From a virus, in IMG/VR virus record IMGVR_UViG_3300017763_000257, positions 1 through 21,072 of that record: DNA of 21,072 nt, one strand, 5' to 3'. The notes below the pieces were generated by a model. It made no database searches and was not told where the DNA came from. It worked only from the letters and a program-made list of their open reading frames with translations. The translations under genes and the position numbers were made by a program. Below are positions 12,275-21,072 of this stretch, piece by piece. How positions within the stretch are numbered: position 1 is the first letter of the stretch; every line of letters begins with the position of its first letter.

Positions 12275-14316
12275 CAGGCCACCTCACCAAACGTGCGTCC
12301 GATTGAGAACGCCAACGCCCTTGCAGAATCTGTACCCTGCGACGACTGCTGCCACTCATCCAAGCCACGCACATACTTACGGACCTCGCCCAACGTCATC
12401 GGACGAGCCTCATCAGTCCCCGTATCAGGGATGTACTGGATCACGTCACCGAACTCTTCGTACAGATCGACGTTCGGACGGTCCAGCATCCGTTCAATCT
12501 CGTACTTGTACGGAGCGAAATACTGCTCAGGCGTCACGTTGGCGTTCAACGCGTTCTGCAACTGCGGGTAGTTTATTGCAGCCTGCTCCTTGAACATCTG
12601 CTCAACACCCTCAGCGGTTTGCGTGCCGACGTAAATGTTCTGGGCGTACTCGGCAGCAATAGTTTCGTCAATCGGCGTGAAGTACCGCTTCGACATAGCA
12701 ACAATCTCATCACGAGCCGCAGCAAAGCTAGACGCTGAAACCTCAGCAGCGTTGAATGCCGACTCGGCAACCAGCATTCCACGGATAACTTCGGAATCCG
12801 TTTCTTCGCCTTCACGGGTAATTTTTTCAGCCAAATCACGAGCACGAGTCGGGTCCAACTGGAACCCGAGGAACTGCGCTTCTTCACGCAACAGATCCAG
12901 CACCGGCTCGAGGTACTCGGTCTTCTGCGGTTCCGACATATCTGCGGTGAGCACGTCGTACTCGCGCATTCGAGCGTCAGTGTTTTTGAACCAGTCGGTT
13001 TGTTCCAACAAGCCACGGACACGGGTCGGTGCCGTAATGCCTTGGTCCACGATCACATCAAGAACATTCTTAACGGTCATGGCGTTCGGGTCGTCTGCTG
13101 CGACTACCTGGCCGTCTGCTGTCAGGCCGACTTGCAGTTCGCTGCGGTGTTTCTGAAGGAAGAACGAGAACCCGCCGAACTGGCTTGCGAGAAGCGCCTC
13201 GACTTCTGCTTGGTTGGCGTCACGGATCTGTGCAGCCGACAGGCGAGACGGGCTAGGGTCGCCACGGTCGCTACGGTCAGTCTCTGGTGTAACGGTTGAA
13301 CGACCACGCAAAGCCGGGTCCGACGCAGCCTCTTCGCCAGCAGTAACACCACTAGAAGGCGAAACGGTTTCCGCTGGAACGGTAGAACGACCACGCAAAG
13401 CCGGGTCCGACGGACCCTGAGAAACCAGATCAGCCGCAGGCGTCTCAGGAGCAGCAATCGGCAACTGGCTTTCATATTGCGCCTTATCGCTGGCATCCCC
13501 CGCTTGGCTAAACACGTGTCGTCCAAGTCCGCTTGTTTCTGACGGAGGAACAGAAATCGGGTCACGCGACGGAACAAAAACGTTCTTCGCCCGCTCTAGC
13601 CGCTCAATCCGACGGGTCACATCAAACCGGTCATCCAGAACGTAACGCTGCAACACTTCGTTTAACAAATTCACCTGAGATGCCGGGGGCAACGGGTCTG
13701 GCTGCTTGCCCTTTGTGTCAACCTCGCTGATCGACGCACGCAAAAGGTCAACGTCTGCTTGCAGACGCTCAATGTCGGCGTTCACAACTTCAGCTTCCCG
13801 AAGAGCAGTCTCCATCGCTGCTTCGATCTCAGGGCGCTTTTCTATGCTGCGAGCAACGTCTTCAAACGCACTTTGCAATTCGCTAACCGGAATATTTGCG
13901 CCGCCCGTAATGTCGCTGTACACCCCACGGTCCACAGCCGCTGCATTAAACAACTGAACGCCACTGTAAATACGAGAAGTGCCAACCTCAAAACTGCCCA
14001 ACTTAAAATCCTGAACCCTGATCTTTGTATCAGGGTCAATCAAGTCTTCGACAGAAACACCTTCGTCGGCTCGACCGCCAACAACAAAAGCGCCGCCTTC
14101 ATTCAGCGATTCGACAAAACCTGTTAACCCGATGAACAACTGCGCGTTCGGGCCGCTTAGTTCCGCACCAACAATGTCGCCTTGTTTAGCTTCAAGCTCA
14201 AGCTCATCGCGACGCTGAGCTTGACGGTCGATTTCGTCTTCAAGAATCGAGAATGTGCCAAAAATATTGCGTTCCAGATCAACCTCTGGAGCAACAGTAC
14301 CTATTCGATTCACCAT
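12274..14316 (-). CDS. Large helical structural protein (680 aa), family not recognised
   Basis: The 680-residue protein is mostly helical with coiled-coil segments: FSILEDEIDRQAQRRDELEL near residue 22, EAAMETALREAEVVNADIER near 165 and ESAFNAAEVSASSFAAARDE near 520. A disordered, repeat-bearing linker at about residues 265-365 (two SDPALRGRST copies, many Ser/Thr/Pro/Asp) divides an N-terminal unit from a C-terminal unit rich in charged helices (FGGFSFFLQKHRSELQVG; YFAPYKYEIERMLDRPN). No catalytic motif was recognised. Its size, helicity and place between the giant protein and the 296-residue protein fit an internal virion or ejection protein. Start/stop overlaps on both sides (TAATG, TGATG) indicate coupled translation. 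GC content is somewhat lower than average in the 5' third. Confidence 0.5.
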   Translation of the reverse strand: MVNRIGTVAPEVDLERNIFGTFSILEDEIDRQAQRRDELELEAKQGDIVGAELSGPNAQLFIGLTGFVESLNEGGAFVVGGRADEGVSVEDLIDPDTKIRVQDFKLGSFEVGTSRIYSGVQLFNAAAVDRGVYSDITGGANIPVSELQSAFEDVARSIEKRPEIEAAMETALREAEVVNADIERLQADVDLLRASISEVDTKGKQPDPLPPASQVNLLNEVLQRYVLDDRFDVTRRIERLERAKNVFVPSRDPISVPPSETSGLGRHVFSQAGDASDKAQYESQLPIAAPETPAADLVSQGPSDPALRGRSTVPAETVSPSSGVTAGEEAASDPALRGRSTVTPETDRSDRGDPSPSRLSAAQIRDANQAEVEALLASQFGGFSFFLQKHRSELQVGLTADGQVVAADDPNAMTVKNVLDVIVDQGITAPTRVRGLLEQTDWFKNTDARMREYDVLTADMSEPQKTEYLEPVLDLLREEAQFLGFQLDPTRARDLAEKITREGEETDSEVIRGMLVAESAFNAAEVSASSFAAARDEIVAMSKRYFTPIDETIAAEYAQNIYVGTQTAEGVEQMFKEQAAINYPQLQNALNANVTPEQYFAPYKYEIERMLDRPNVDLYEEFGDVIQYIPDTGTDEARPMTLGEVRKYVRGLDEWQQSSQGTDSARALAFSIGRTFGEVA
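13291..13412 (-). repeat. Pair of 35-base direct repeats 87 bases apart
   Basis: Copies at 13291-13325 and 13378-13412 differ at one base and encode SDPALRGRSTV twice within the disordered linker of the 680-residue protein. The spacing of 87 bases equals 29 residues, so gain or loss of a copy would keep the frame. Confidence 0.85.
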
Positions 14317-15053
14317 TATCGTCCCCGAATCCCCAACGCCTGCATCAACACACCAGCAGCACCAGCGTAATCCATCGCTTTAGCCTCCTCAGGAGCCTGC
14401 TCTCGAGCAAACGCCTCCGCACGAGCACCCACACTGATCCCAGTCGCACCCGACGCTTGCAACCCATGAATCATCTTTACAAACGCCTGCTGCTCTTCGG
14501 GAGTCGCCATACGGCCGGTCACCGACGCAGTGCTCTTCTTTGCAGCGTCCATCAACGCAACCGGATCAATGTAGTTAATGACACGGCCACCGCCCGAACG
14601 AGCCTCAGCCTTCTTGTCAGCCATCAACGCCCGGAGCTCTTCTGGCGACCGGCCAGAGTTCTGCATCAGCACATCAAGGAAATCGGTGCCAAACCCAAAC
14701 TCTGCCTGTTCCTCAGCCAAGTCAATGGCTGAATTGACGCCTGATGTCAGAGCTCCAGGCCGGAACTGGTCGTTGTCATCGAAGTATGAGTCGTAGTCGC
14801 CGATGCCGACAGTCATCAGATCGACGGCAAGTAGCGCCATGTCTTCTTGATCAAACCCGGTGAAGTCAAGGTCTGATCCGTAGATTGGGTCTGGTTCTTC
14901 GCCGTACTCAAGAATAAACGATGTGCGGCCAGGCGGGCGAAGGCCGGTAATGGTTCGTACTGGTTCGCCGTAGCCAATAACAGGGTCGTTGGGGTCCTGC
15001 AAGCCGCCGTACTGACGTTGGTAATTAGCAAACTCTTGTGCAATGCCGTTCAT
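14316..15053 (-). CDS. Structural protein of the giant-protein operon (245 aa), unknown
   Basis: This 245-residue acidic protein has an extended N-terminus with Gly/Pro/Asp turns (YGGLQDPNDPVIGYGEP, LEYGEEPDPIYGSDLDF), then helices. The second half contains SPEELRALMADKKAEA, YIDPVALMDAAKKSTASVTG-RMATPEEQQAFVKMIHG and a C-terminal Ala-rich helix (AGAAGVLMQALGIRGR). The IDP-x5-AAKK...TGR-x-ATPEEQ-x-F motif occurs, as I recall, in unassigned proteins beside large internal proteins of aquatic phages, so a virion role is likely but no function can be given. Its ATG overlaps the giant gene's TGA (ATGA) and its TAA overlaps the next ATG. Confidence 0.5.
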   Translation of the reverse strand: MNGIAQEFANYQRQYGGLQDPNDPVIGYGEPVRTITGLRPPGRTSFILEYGEEPDPIYGSDLDFTGFDQEDMALLAVDLMTVGIGDYDSYFDDNDQFRPGALTSGVNSAIDLAEEQAEFGFGTDFLDVLMQNSGRSPEELRALMADKKAEARSGGGRVINYIDPVALMDAAKKSTASVTGRMATPEEQQAFVKMIHGLQASGATGISVGARAEAFAREQAPEEAKAMDYAGAAGVLMQALGIRGR

Positions 15054-18000
15054 AGCAATCCCTCGAAAGCGTCGTCCTGCACGAACGATTCCCGATCAAG
15101 CCTATCGCGTTCCAAAAAGCGGTCGTAAAGAGGCGAAAACTGCGGACGCATCCCCAACTCTTCCTTCTTTGTTTCCCAGAACGTCTGCAAGTCTTCGTTT
15201 GAGTTTGCACCGATAGAGTCTGAGCCGCCGGCAGCGTCACGGGTCTGCAACTGCCGTTGCACAAACATCCGCAACTCGAAGTATTCAATCAGATGAACGC
15301 TTGAGGGGCGCTGCATGATCTGCGGGTCTTGCAAGCCAACAGCAAACCCTTCCACGACAGCTTTCGTGCGGCGAGCCGAACGAGTGAAATCGCGTTCTTG
15401 CTCTGCCCATTGCGGGTACTGCAACGCCAACTCTGCCTTCTTGGCTTCTTGAAACGCAGCTAACGGACGCATGTGCGCCGAGTTCAGCGAACCTGACATG
15501 CCGGCAGCAATCGCCTCGTCCTGCTTGCTACGCACCAAGTCGCGCAGCTCCGTGTAAGCACGCCACCCCAAATCGGCCTGCGTATCACCAATCGCCTCTA
15601 GCGGCGTCTTACGTTCACGACGGGTCTGGTCGCTGCCAGGAGACAACTCCATGTTCTGCTGACGGCGATACGTCGCCTGCGAGAACACCATCTCCTCATC
15701 AGCCGCACCAACGCCACCAGTAATCCACGCACCAACCTCAGGATGCGCCTGCACCAGATCCTGATGCCGCATGTAGTTCTCTTCCGCATCAATCGACGCA
15801 GCCACACCATCGTTCAGCTTCGTCATGCGGGCAGTCAACGCATAGAAGTCCTCGCCGTACTTGTCGAGGAACATATCGTTGCCGATCAGCGTGCCGTGTT
15901 CCCGCTGAAGCTTCCGAGCTTCCTGCACCAACGGTTCGTACGGCGACAGCAACGTCGTCGAAGTAGGCGAGAACAGGCCGGCAGCAGCACGGAAGATAAA
16001 GAACTGGCCTGCACGATCGTTTGCGAGTTCAACCGCAGCCTGCACCTCAAGGTCGTTGTTCCAGTCAAGCGGTTCGCCAGCAGCAGACCGCTCAACAACG
16101 ATGTCTTGGAACATGCGCTGCACAAGCCGTTCCTTGCTTTGCGACTGGGTGCCGTAATCCAGAAGGGCTTTACCCCACGTCGGCAAGTTGCCGATAAACG
16201 CACGTTCCAAGAACCCGCCCTCAGGATGCCCGAACGGGAACATAAACCCGAACGTCTCCTCAAGACTCGGGTCGGCCAGGATTGCTTCACGAACCGGAAT
16301 AGTAATAAGCGGACCGAACCCTGGAACCGGGGCCTGCACAACCGTGTTCAGGCCGTCTTTCGAGAACCGGACTGTAGCGTTCTGGTCACGCAACGACTCG
16401 GGAATCAACAAGTTCCGCATCGCCGGCGACATTGCTTCGAAGATCGTGGTTTCGTTGCCGTCCTCATCGAACGCAGGACCAAGCGGTCGGAACGCCAGAT
16501 AGGTGCCGGTGACGTTGCCCTCGGCGTCTTCGGTCGTAATTTCGCTAATGCCAAGTGTTTCGGCGTCCCACGGCTTGCGGTAGATACGCACAGCGTTGCC
16601 GACAAACGTCGGGTTCTGCACAGCCAGCCCCGACCAGCGGCCAATTACTTCTTGCCACGCGTTGAAGAACGGCATTGCGTTGCCGACCATTTCGCTGATA
16701 CGAGTGTTTTCAGCTAGGTCGTACATCAACTCACGCACTTCCAACAACGCTGCGTCTCGAGCCTGCTGCTCAATCTCGTTGATATTGCGCTGCGACAACC
16801 GCACCGCTCCGTCGTCGTCGGCAAGCAGTTCAATGCGGCGGCGAAGCTCACGTTCGTACTTGACTCGGAACATAGGGTTACGGGCCAATTCGTCGGTCGG
16901 CAGCGTGCCGAGCATTTTGAACAGGCTTTCGGCGTGTTCTGCTGCGCGTCCGGTCATGTTTCGACGGGCAGAACTTGTATGCGACAACGGTTCGGGGCTG
17001 GTTGCCTTTGCGAAGTTGTCGTAGCCAGCGTCACGCGTTTCTTGAATGCGCTGGTTCAACGACTTGCCAGTATCAAAGCCGGCATCCGGCGACTTCAACG
17101 AATCTGTTACTGCTTTCCACGGCACGATCTCGCCTGCCTGCGCCCGCAAACGCAGATCAGCAAACTGGCCCGACGGCAACACCGTCTCATACTCGTCAAT
17201 GATCCGACCGGCCATCTCTCCGATGCCGCCTTCTGGGATGCTGCCCGTCGGCGTGTTGCTCAAGCTCCGCAACAACGGCTCATCGTTCTCCAACAGTTCC
17301 GTCAACTTCTGCCTACGCACCACCACGTCATCGTTCGACCACACCACTTGGTAGAACTTCTGGTCAATGTCGCGTGACGTGTACTGGTTCATCATGCGTT
17401 CCCACTGCGTCGAGATGTCGCCATCTTCCAACGCATCAAACACACGCCAATCAACGTCCTGATAGCGCTCCAACTGCCGTTGAGCGTCAGCACGGGCACC
17501 CGAGTACACCGCCGACTGCGACCGAGAGGCCGACACGTTCGCACGAATCTGCTCCTGATACCGGGGGTCGTCACCGAAGGCGTTGCGGAACGTCACGCCA
17601 CCGATGTTTACGCCGCCAATACCAGCCTGCTGCATCAACTCTTCAGCAGCATCAAACGCGTTACGGACATCGCTAGCGCCATCAACCTCACGCTGCACAA
17701 GATCCTCAATGTGCGAGGCGTCGTCCTGCAACTTGCGGATTGCAGCAAGGTCGCCGCCGTCAGCGTCCGTAATTTGACGCAGCATCAACTCGGCTTCGTT
17801 ACGCAACGCCCCCGCATAGTTCAACGCAGCCTTACGCTCCAACGCCTGATTGATCCGGCCACGCTTACTCATCAGCGACACAAACCCGTACGCAGCACCC
17901 AACGCCGGGTTACCCATCAACAGGCCGACACCGCCGCCCTTCAACGCAGCGTTGCGTCCTAGCCGGCGCAGATTCGATCGCTTGCCAGCCTGGTTGCGGT

Positions 18001-21000
18001 ACGCCAACACCTTCTCACGGCTCAACTGCCTCACAGCATCCTTAAGCCCTTCGGGGCCAGCCATCTCGTACAATTCAAACAGCGACAGCGACGAAGCTCG
18101 AGTTTGCAGGGGAGCGGTTGGGGTTGCGGCAAGCATTGAGCGTGGTTCGATGCCTAGCGTCAACGCTGATTGGTAATCTGCTGATGCGATTTCGTCTGGT
18201 GTCCAGCGGCCGTACGTCAACGACTCGAGGTAGCCACCTCCGTGGCGCATGTCTGTGATGCCGAGGTTTGTTGGCACATGCATAAGGCCGATGTCGCGTG
18301 CTGGATTCTCGCCTGCAACAGAATGCAAGATGTTGCGCGTGGAATTCGAAGGCGTCCTTGCAAGCTCTCTGCTTCCTGCTCGTCCGAACGCCATGTTCAA
18401 AATTGCTTCGTCCGAAGCGTTAAGCAAATTGGCTACGTTTCCTTGCGTCAGAAACGAGTCGCCGTAAGTGAACTTGCTTCGTTCAAGCACCTTTGGGTCG
18501 AGCAAAACTGTTGCTTCGCCGTAGGTGTTGACGCCGGTCATAGCGATGGCGTCTCTTTCTTTTTTAATAAAAAGTTGTTTTGCTTTGTCTGTCAGATTGT
18601 CAAACGAAAACGAAACATGCGAAGCCATTAACTCGTCAACACGGTCACCCCAGGCAATCCGGTCAGCGTCACTAGCCAACTCGTCAAAGCCAGAAACTCC
18701 GAACTCGTCAAGCAGCACCGGTTTGACTTCTGTGTTGTAAATATTGACGAGTTCTTCTTGGTTCTTGAACCGTTTAAAGTTGCCGCCTCCAGTCGGCACA
18801 CCATCAGCTCTTGCAACAACAGAACCAAAGTCCCTTGTAATGTACTCACGGGCTTGCCGCACATACGCGCCAGGGACAACGACACCAGACGACGGTCGCA
18901 GTTCTGGAGCAAGGTTTGCTGGAGTACCAATCCCTGCTTCGTACTCTTGACGAACATCAAATGTGCTGGACGCTAGTTCTGAACCTTGATCGTGCGTTGT
19001 CTTGTAAACGCCGGACGCTTTAACTTTTGGAACAGTGCCAGGATCCATTGCTACTGCAATGCGAGTATCTGGATCGTTGATGATGTTGCGGAACGCACGG
19101 ATAACGTCTTGTTCGATCTGAGCAATCGGCGTGTTTCTGACGTAATCTAAAATCTTTTGCTCGCGCGCAAGATCAATTTCAAGCTTTCTGTAGCCATCGG
19201 TTACCCGTCCTTGATAAATGTTGTCTCCGTAATTAACCATTTCTTGCATTTGGTTGCGAAGAATTGCGACGGCGTTTTCTAATTCGGAAACAATATTGGG
19301 GGTTTTAATGCCTCCGTCAGCTATTGGCGCGCCTCGAAGCATCCGTTCCAGATTGGCGCTCTCATACTTTTTGGAAGGATTGTTCAGTTGCATGCCATTA
19401 GCGTTATGCCACTCGATCTGCTCCTCCAGCGACAAATCCTCAAAGTCCCAACGGCCACCAGCTTCCTCAAGCGCCTTGATCGTCGCGTTCGTCTCAGCAA
19501 ACTCAACCGTCTTCTCAGAAGGCGCAGACGCCGACACCCTGCCGGCCTCCCGCTGCGTCGCATCGCCCTGCTCCGACAACACCTTCTGCTGCTTCTTCAA
19601 CTGCTCCCGCTCAGCCTTCACAGCATCAGGCATGTCAGCAATCCGACCATGCTCTTTCAACTGTTCATCAAGACGAGCCGTAATCTCATCCAACTGGTCG
19701 GAAACAGTCCGAACGCCGGTCTGCTCACGCAAGATACGAGACAACGCCTCAACATCGGTTGCATCCGCAATCCCGTCAAGGTTGTGCAGCGCAAACGCAC
19801 GACGCAGCTCAGGGAACGCTGTAACAAGGTTGCTCGCCGCCGTCAACGCACCCATGTCAGCCATCGCACGCAACTGCTCGTCCATGCCGACACGCATCGG
19901 CCAGGCAGGCCGCAACAACATGCTACGACGCCACGCTTGCTGCGGACCTTCCAGCACCGGCCGCAGCCGCTTCATTGAACCTCGAGTCGCGTCGCCGACG
20001 GTCACAGCAATCTTCTGCGCGCCGCGACCCTTGCGGGCCTGAGCTAGTTCGACCTGGCGCTGCACAATGTCGTAGCGGGGCTGCACCATTGAGGACTTGA
20101 CCTGCGACGGCGACATGCGGTGATGCAAAACGTAAGTAGCACCGTCCTCAGCTTGCTTGCGAACTGTGACCGTAAAGTCAGCGCCGTCCTCGGTCACACC
20201 AATCGTGCGAGCCTTCTCGCTTTCAGTCATCCACGCAATCTGCTGCTCGTTGTACGAATCAGTCAATGCACGCTTCGTCTTGTCGATCCCTTCGATGCCG
20301 GAATCCCGCAACAGATCATCAAGTCGGTTGTTCAACGTGCGGACAGTGTTTTCATACAACACCGACATGCCAGCAACATCGTTTTGCATCTTCAACGCCT
20401 GGAACGACGAAACCAGCCGACCAGCTTCCTGCGCGTCAACAATCTTTGCGCCGCCGACGTTGATACGTTCAGCCTGTGTCATCACGCGCTCAAACTGGCG
20501 AACCACCGAAGCGTCGTTAAAGAAAATGATTGACTGCGGAACGCGTTCAGTTAGAACTCGAACAGCGCGCCCGTATGCGCCGCCCAACGCGCCGCCGACC
20601 GTGTTCGGGTTAGCAAACTCGCTAACAACATACCGGTCGCCTTGTTGCTCGAGCACCTCAGCGTGCCGACGCAAAATGTTGTCAAGCCTGTTGCCCCACG
20701 GCGTCTGGGCTAAACCCAACGTAGTGCCGTAGATGTCTTTGCCTGCGCCAGCAATGCTTTCAAGGGCTGCGAGCGTTTCGTCTGCGTGTTCCGCAGCGTG
20801 CGACGCAAACGTCGTTGCTTTGTGCGTGCCTAAGTAACGGTTGAGGCCGTTGTCAAAATCAAGGGATATCTGTTGTGACTTGAACAAGGCTTCTCGGAAC
20901 TGCGACATCACAGCCCAGTCCGTTTGCTCAGCTAGTTCACGGAACTGAGCTGCGCCTACAGCGTCGCCCATCTTCGGGTCGTCTAGCGCCTTTCGAATTT

Positions 21001-21072
21001 CTGCCCAGTTATCGCCCTGCATCACCTCACGAAGTTTGTTGGCCTCGCCGGCGACCTCCTCAAGAACCCGAA
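15050..21072 (-). CDS. Giant internal/polyvalent-type virion protein (N-terminus off window)
   Basis: The frame is open through the right edge: a GTG at 21025 has 15 further in-frame codons without a stop before the window ends (reading RVLEEVAGEANKLRE), so at least 2,006 residues are present and the true start is outside. Numbering from 21025: helices at 1-330; LRPAWPMRVGMDEQLRAMAD near 375; a coiled coil at about 435-490 (LDEITARLDEQLKEHGRIAD); a module near 831-860 with TYGEATVLLDPKVLERSKFT then YGDSFL; a Gly-rich hydrophobic segment near 1020-1060 (GGGVGLLMGNPALGAAYGFV) that could insert into a membrane; MPFFNAWQEVIGRWSGLAVQ near 1447; a Pro/Gly-rich region near 1560-1640; helical C-terminus. 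Size, helicity and operon position suggest an ejected internal protein carried in the capsid. No lytic transglycosylase or polymerase motif was found. Confidence 0.65.
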   Translation of the reverse strand, partial: RVLEEVAGEANKLREVMQGDNWAEIRKALDDPKMGDAVGAAQFRELAEQTDWAVMSQFREALFKSQQISLDFDNGLNRYLGTHKATTFASHAAEHADETLAALESIAGAGKDIYGTTLGLAQTPWGNRLDNILRRHAEVLEQQGDRYVVSEFANPNTVGGALGGAYGRAVRVLTERVPQSIIFFNDASVVRQFERVMTQAERINVGGAKIVDAQEAGRLVSSFQALKMQNDVAGMSVLYENTVRTLNNRLDDLLRDSGIEGIDKTKRALTDSYNEQQIAWMTESEKARTIGVTEDGADFTVTVRKQAEDGATYVLHHRMSPSQVKSSMVQPRYDIVQRQVELAQARKGRGAQKIAVTVGDATRGSMKRLRPVLEGPQQAWRRSMLLRPAWPMRVGMDEQLRAMADMGALTAASNLVTAFPELRRAFALHNLDGIADATDVEALSRILREQTGVRTVSDQLDEITARLDEQLKEHGRIADMPDAVKAEREQLKKQQKVLSEQGDATQREAGRVSASAPSEKTVEFAETNATIKALEEAGGRWDFEDLSLEEQIEWHNANGMQLNNPSKKYESANLERMLRGAPIADGGIKTPNIVSELENAVAILRNQMQEMVNYGDNIYQGRVTDGYRKLEIDLAREQKILDYVRNTPIAQIEQDVIRAFRNIINDPDTRIAVAMDPGTVPKVKASGVYKTTHDQGSELASSTFDVRQEYEAGIGTPANLAPELRPSSGVVVPGAYVRQAREYITRDFGSVVARADGVPTGGGNFKRFKNQEELVNIYNTEVKPVLLDEFGVSGFDELASDADRIAWGDRVDELMASHVSFSFDNLTDKAKQLFIKKERDAIAMTGVNTYGEATVLLDPKVLERSKFTYGDSFLTQGNVANLLNASDEAILNMAFGRAGSRELARTPSNSTRNILHSVAGENPARDIGLMHVPTNLGITDMRHGGGYLESLTYGRWTPDEIASADYQSALTLGIEPRSMLAATPTAPLQTRASSLSLFELYEMAGPEGLKDAVRQLSREKVLAYRNQAGKRSNLRRLGRNAALKGGGVGLLMGNPALGAAYGFVSLMSKRGRINQALERKAALNYAGALRNEAELMLRQITDADGGDLAAIRKLQDDASHIEDLVQREVDGASDVRNAFDAAEELMQQAGIGGVNIGGVTFRNAFGDDPRYQEQIRANVSASRSQSAVYSGARADAQRQLERYQDVDWRVFDALEDGDISTQWERMMNQYTSRDIDQKFYQVVWSNDDVVVRRQKLTELLENDEPLLRSLSNTPTGSIPEGGIGEMAGRIIDEYETVLPSGQFADLRLRAQAGEIVPWKAVTDSLKSPDAGFDTGKSLNQRIQETRDAGYDNFAKATSPEPLSHTSSARRNMTGRAAEHAESLFKMLGTLPTDELARNPMFRVKYERELRRRIELLADDDGAVRLSQRNINEIEQQARDAALLEVRELMYDLAENTRISEMVGNAMPFFNAWQEVIGRWSGLAVQNPTFVGNAVRIYRKPWDAETLGISEITTEDAEGNVTGTYLAFRPLGPAFDEDGNETTIFEAMSPAMRNLLIPESLRDQNATVRFSKDGLNTVVQAPVPGFGPLITIPVREAILADPSLEETFGFMFPFGHPEGGFLERAFIGNLPTWGKALLDYGTQSQSKERLVQRMFQDIVVERSAAGEPLDWNNDLEVQAAVELANDRAGQFFIFRAAAGLFSPTSTTLLSPYEPLVQEARKLQREHGTLIGNDMFLDKYGEDFYALTARMTKLNDGVAASIDAEENYMRHQDLVQAHPEVGAWITGGVGAADEEMVFSQATYRRQQNMELSPGSDQTRRERKTPLEAIGDTQADLGWRAYTELRDLVRSKQDEAIAAGMSGSLNSAHMRPLAAFQEAKKAELALQYPQWAEQERDFTRSARRTKAVVEGFAVGLQDPQIMQRPSSVHLIEYFELRMFVQRQLQTRDAAGGSDSIGANSNEDLQTFWETKKEELGMRPQFSPLYDRFLERDRLDRESFVQDDAFEGLL

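Noticed and set aside
15743-16717. Plus-strand frame of 324 codons opposite the giant gene
   Set aside because: Antisense shadow; His/Arg-rich, no domain, inside a continuous 2,000-codon frame on the other strand.
19254-20042. Plus-strand frame of 262 codons, Ser/Cys-rich, opposite the giant gene
   Set aside because: Composition typical of reverse-complement reading; no start signal or family resemblance.
15050-21072. Giant protein considered as a tape-measure protein
   Set aside because: No long repetitive coiled-coil or Trp/Phe-periodic tape region, no frameshifted chaperone genes before it and no tube gene nearby; an internal virion protein fits better.
1-21072. tRNA genes, attachment sites, insertion sequences and integrase
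   Set aside because: None recognised by eye on either strand; dense coding leaves little room for them.

Overview
The window looks like part of an uncultured tailed double-stranded DNA phage genome, at moderately high GC (roughly 57-60% in the lines I counted). The best-recognised anchors are an N4-gp56-type major capsid protein (9840-10778), an upstream scaffold-like gene, two tail-fibre proteins ending in S74-type intramolecular chaperones, and a beta-propeller-like tail protein next to a connector/adaptor-like protein. No tape-measure protein, sheath, tRNA, integrase or insertion sequence is visible. This fits a short-tailed (podovirus-like) virion, but terminase and portal genes are outside the window, so that is an inference. 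The Thr/Pro-rich linker style of the secreted protein at the left edge and several actinophage-like domains suggest an aquatic actinobacterial host, perhaps Acidimicrobiia; this is weakly supported.

Layout, in transcription order from the right edge leftwards on the minus strand: (1) 21072-11384 is a four-gene block of a giant protein (over 2,000 residues, N-terminus outside the window) followed by proteins of 245, 680 and 296 residues, with every junction a 1-4 base start/stop overlap; by analogy with ejected internal proteins of podoviruses I read it as a candidate genome-ejection module. (2) A 120-base gap with an imperfect palindrome separates it from the head genes: scaffold-like protein, major capsid protein, a strong hairpin terminator, a 25-residue Lys-rich peptide missed by length filters, and a 144-residue structural protein. 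(3) The fibre section holds two paralogous S74 fibres with a 42-residue ORF overlapping both. (4) The tail section has a seven-unit beta-repeat protein, an FmdB-type zinc ribbon, a connector-like protein and a propeller-like tail protein, then a DEDD exonuclease carrying a zinc ribbon.

The left 1.5 kb changes character. Two plus-strand genes (a PD-(D/E)XK-type nuclease and a small membrane/coiled-coil protein that overlaps it by 113 bases) meet the exonuclease tail to tail. To their left, divergent and only 18 bases away, a minus-strand gene runs off the window. It encodes a signal peptide, a PPC-like beta domain and a long Thr-rich stalk. Because it has no stop inside the window it is easy to miss. 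The outermost 89 bases (no A at all, with 10- and 22-base G runs) look like a contig-end sequencing artefact.

With the left-edge gene counted, no stretch over about 300 bases lacks a gene. The largest gap is 11264-11383.
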